Shown: positions 63,188-64,000 of the stretch, one piece after another | Layout of the letters: each line of letters begins with the position of its first letter | How positions within the stretch are numbered: position 1 is the first letter of the stretch | DNA from: an uncultured Collinsella sp. | GTDB taxonomy: Bacteria > Actinomycetota > Coriobacteriia > Coriobacteriales > Coriobacteriaceae | Direction: 5' to 3' | NCBI GenBank assembly: GCA_900552145.1 | Contig: URYW01000002.1 | Span: forward strand, 1-64,000 | DNA length: 64,000 bases | The notes under the pieces: model-generated | Databases searched by the model: none | What the model was told of the DNA's origin: nothing | What the model saw: only the letters and a program-made list of their open reading frames with translations | Made by a program: the position numbers and the translations under genes

Positions 63188-64000
63188 CTACGCGCGGCGG
63201 GGCTTTTGGTTGATGTGGTAGAGCTCGGCGAGGCCCCGCAGCGTCAGCGCATCGTCGACCGTCAGGCTATGGCCGACCAGCGCCGCAAGCGCCTCGGCAT
63301 CGTCGCCGGTAATGACGATGGGCACATCGCCCTCCCCCGCGGCCTTGGTCGCACGCATCTCGGCGAGCACCATGTCGAGCATGCCGTCGATGCGTGCCAC
63401 CTCGCCCAGAACCACGCCCGAGCGCATGGCCTCACGCGTGTTACGGCCGATGACGTGTGTCGGCGCCGAGGGCTCAACTTGAGGCAGGCGCGCCGCAGCG
63501 GCCGAGAGCGAACGGGCGCCGAGCGCCAGCCCCGGCGCGATAACGCCGCCGACAAAGGTGCCGTGTGCGTCGATGACCTCGATATTGGTCGTCGTGCCCA
63601 GGTCGATCACAATGCACGGCGAGCCGTAGACGGCGCGGGCAGCCACGGCGTCGGCGATGCGGTCGGGACCGATCTCGGCCGGGTCATCGTAGTGCACGGG
63701 CATGCCGGTCTTAAGTCCCGGCCCCACCGTGAGCACGCGCCCCGTGCAGATACGGGAAAGTGCCGCCTTCCACGGGCGCTCGAGCGCCGGCACCACGCAA
63801 CTCAGCACTGCGGCTGCGGGAACGAGCGCGCCCGGCATGCCTGCATCGGCTGCCAGTGCGCCCATAACCTGCACAAGTCGCATGCGCGCTTCGTCGGCCG
63901 TGATGCTCGACGGCGTCGTGATCTCGCACGTCGCAAGCGGGCATTCCTGTGCCGCGGCCGAATCCTCGGCAAACAGGCCAAAGCGAATGAACGTGTTGCC
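63188..64000 (-). CDS. coaX: Type III pantothenate kinase, 5' end cut by window edge
   Basis: 270 codons are visible; the frame stays open to the right edge, where it reads GNTFIRFGLFAEDSA, the start of the CoaX N-terminal phosphate loop, so only about 10 residues are missing. GPDRIADAVAARAVYG and IVIDLGTTTNIEVID carry the conserved Asp, and GGVIAPGLALGARSLSAAAARLP is the signature. It catalyses the first step of CoA synthesis without feedback by CoA and needs a monovalent cation. Next gene downstream is the dCMP deaminase. Confidence 0.92.
   Translation of the reverse strand, partial: GNTFIRFGLFAEDSAAAQECPLATCEITTPSSITADEARMRLVQVMGALAADAGMPGALVPAAAVLSCVVPALERPWKAALSRICTGRVLTVGPGLKTGMPVHYDDPAEIGPDRIADAVAARAVYGSPCIVIDLGTTTNIEVIDAHGTFVGGVIAPGLALGARSLSAAAARLPQVEPSAPTHVIGRNTREAMRSGVVLGEVARIDGMLDMVLAEMRATKAAGEGDVPIVITGDDAEALAALVGHSLTVDDALTLRGLAELYHINQKPRRA

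Overview
The window looks like a chromosomal stretch of a high-GC anaerobic actinobacterium of the class Coriobacteriia, most likely Collinsella or a close relative. I infer this from overall GC, the mix of actinobacterial order (disA-ispD-ispF-cysS-rlmB) with Firmicutes-like content (veg-ispE, amaP-DUF2273-asp23, a giant 2-hydroxyacyl-CoA dehydratase activase, ThrE), and a lysyl-tRNA synthetase with an extra C-terminal tRNA-binding domain. No database search was possible. There is no rRNA, CRISPR array, intact insertion sequence or prophage. Most genes are housekeeping and lie on the minus strand.

Layout. 1-1.3 kb: an odd open frame joining an IleRS fragment to a HipA-like kinase fragment. 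1.3-6.8 kb (minus): a tight disA-ispD-ispF-cysS-rlmB-rae1 cluster (c-di-AMP, isoprenoid precursors, translation). 7-9.6 kb (plus): an Mn2+ riboswitch and mntP, then a hipBA toxin-antitoxin pair whose three operator-like palindromes are evenly spaced and start inside the mntP terminator. 9.7-19.4 kb (minus): pepD, clpC, and a tetR gene overlapping the end of a 1479-aa activase, with a perfect 21-bp palindrome upstream of the activase. 19.6-26.8 kb (minus): DUF2798 protein, ThrE exporter, lysS, greA, tatA, tRNA-Pro(CGG), ispE, veg. 27-34.5 kb (minus): dtd, rdgB, rph, murI, a HAD phosphatase, a MurE-type ligase, asnB. 34.5-35.4 kb: tRNA-Val(TAC), a duplicated tRNA 3' end and an AT-rich islet with terminal inverted repeats. 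35.4-40.4 kb (minus): argC-argJ-argB-argD with a tandem ARG-box pair. 40.5-45 kb (minus): two PNPOx-fold paralogues and an FMN-riboswitch-controlled riboflavin ECF transporter. 45.1-47 kb (plus): a lone 645-aa TerB-like protein of unknown role. 47.2-49.3 kb (minus): groES-groEL. 49.4-50.2 kb: gene-free DNA with large palindromes. 50.2-53.5 kb: two divergent hydrolases. 53.6-64 kb (minus): zinc-ribbon membrane protein, YitT-like protein, amaP-DUF2273-asp23, yebC, a large DUF6020-like membrane protein, lgt, a NifU-domain protein, a dCMP deaminase and a type III pantothenate kinase cut by the right edge.

The most unusual signal is non-coding. Short hairpins with a GGGACAGG-like core sit at gene ends, in two cases sharing the TAA stop codon, and there are several other long palindromes. 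They resemble REP elements of the kind moved by RAYT transposases, but no transposase gene is present here. The strongest uncharacterised protein candidates are the TerB-like 645-aa protein and the tetR-linked activase.
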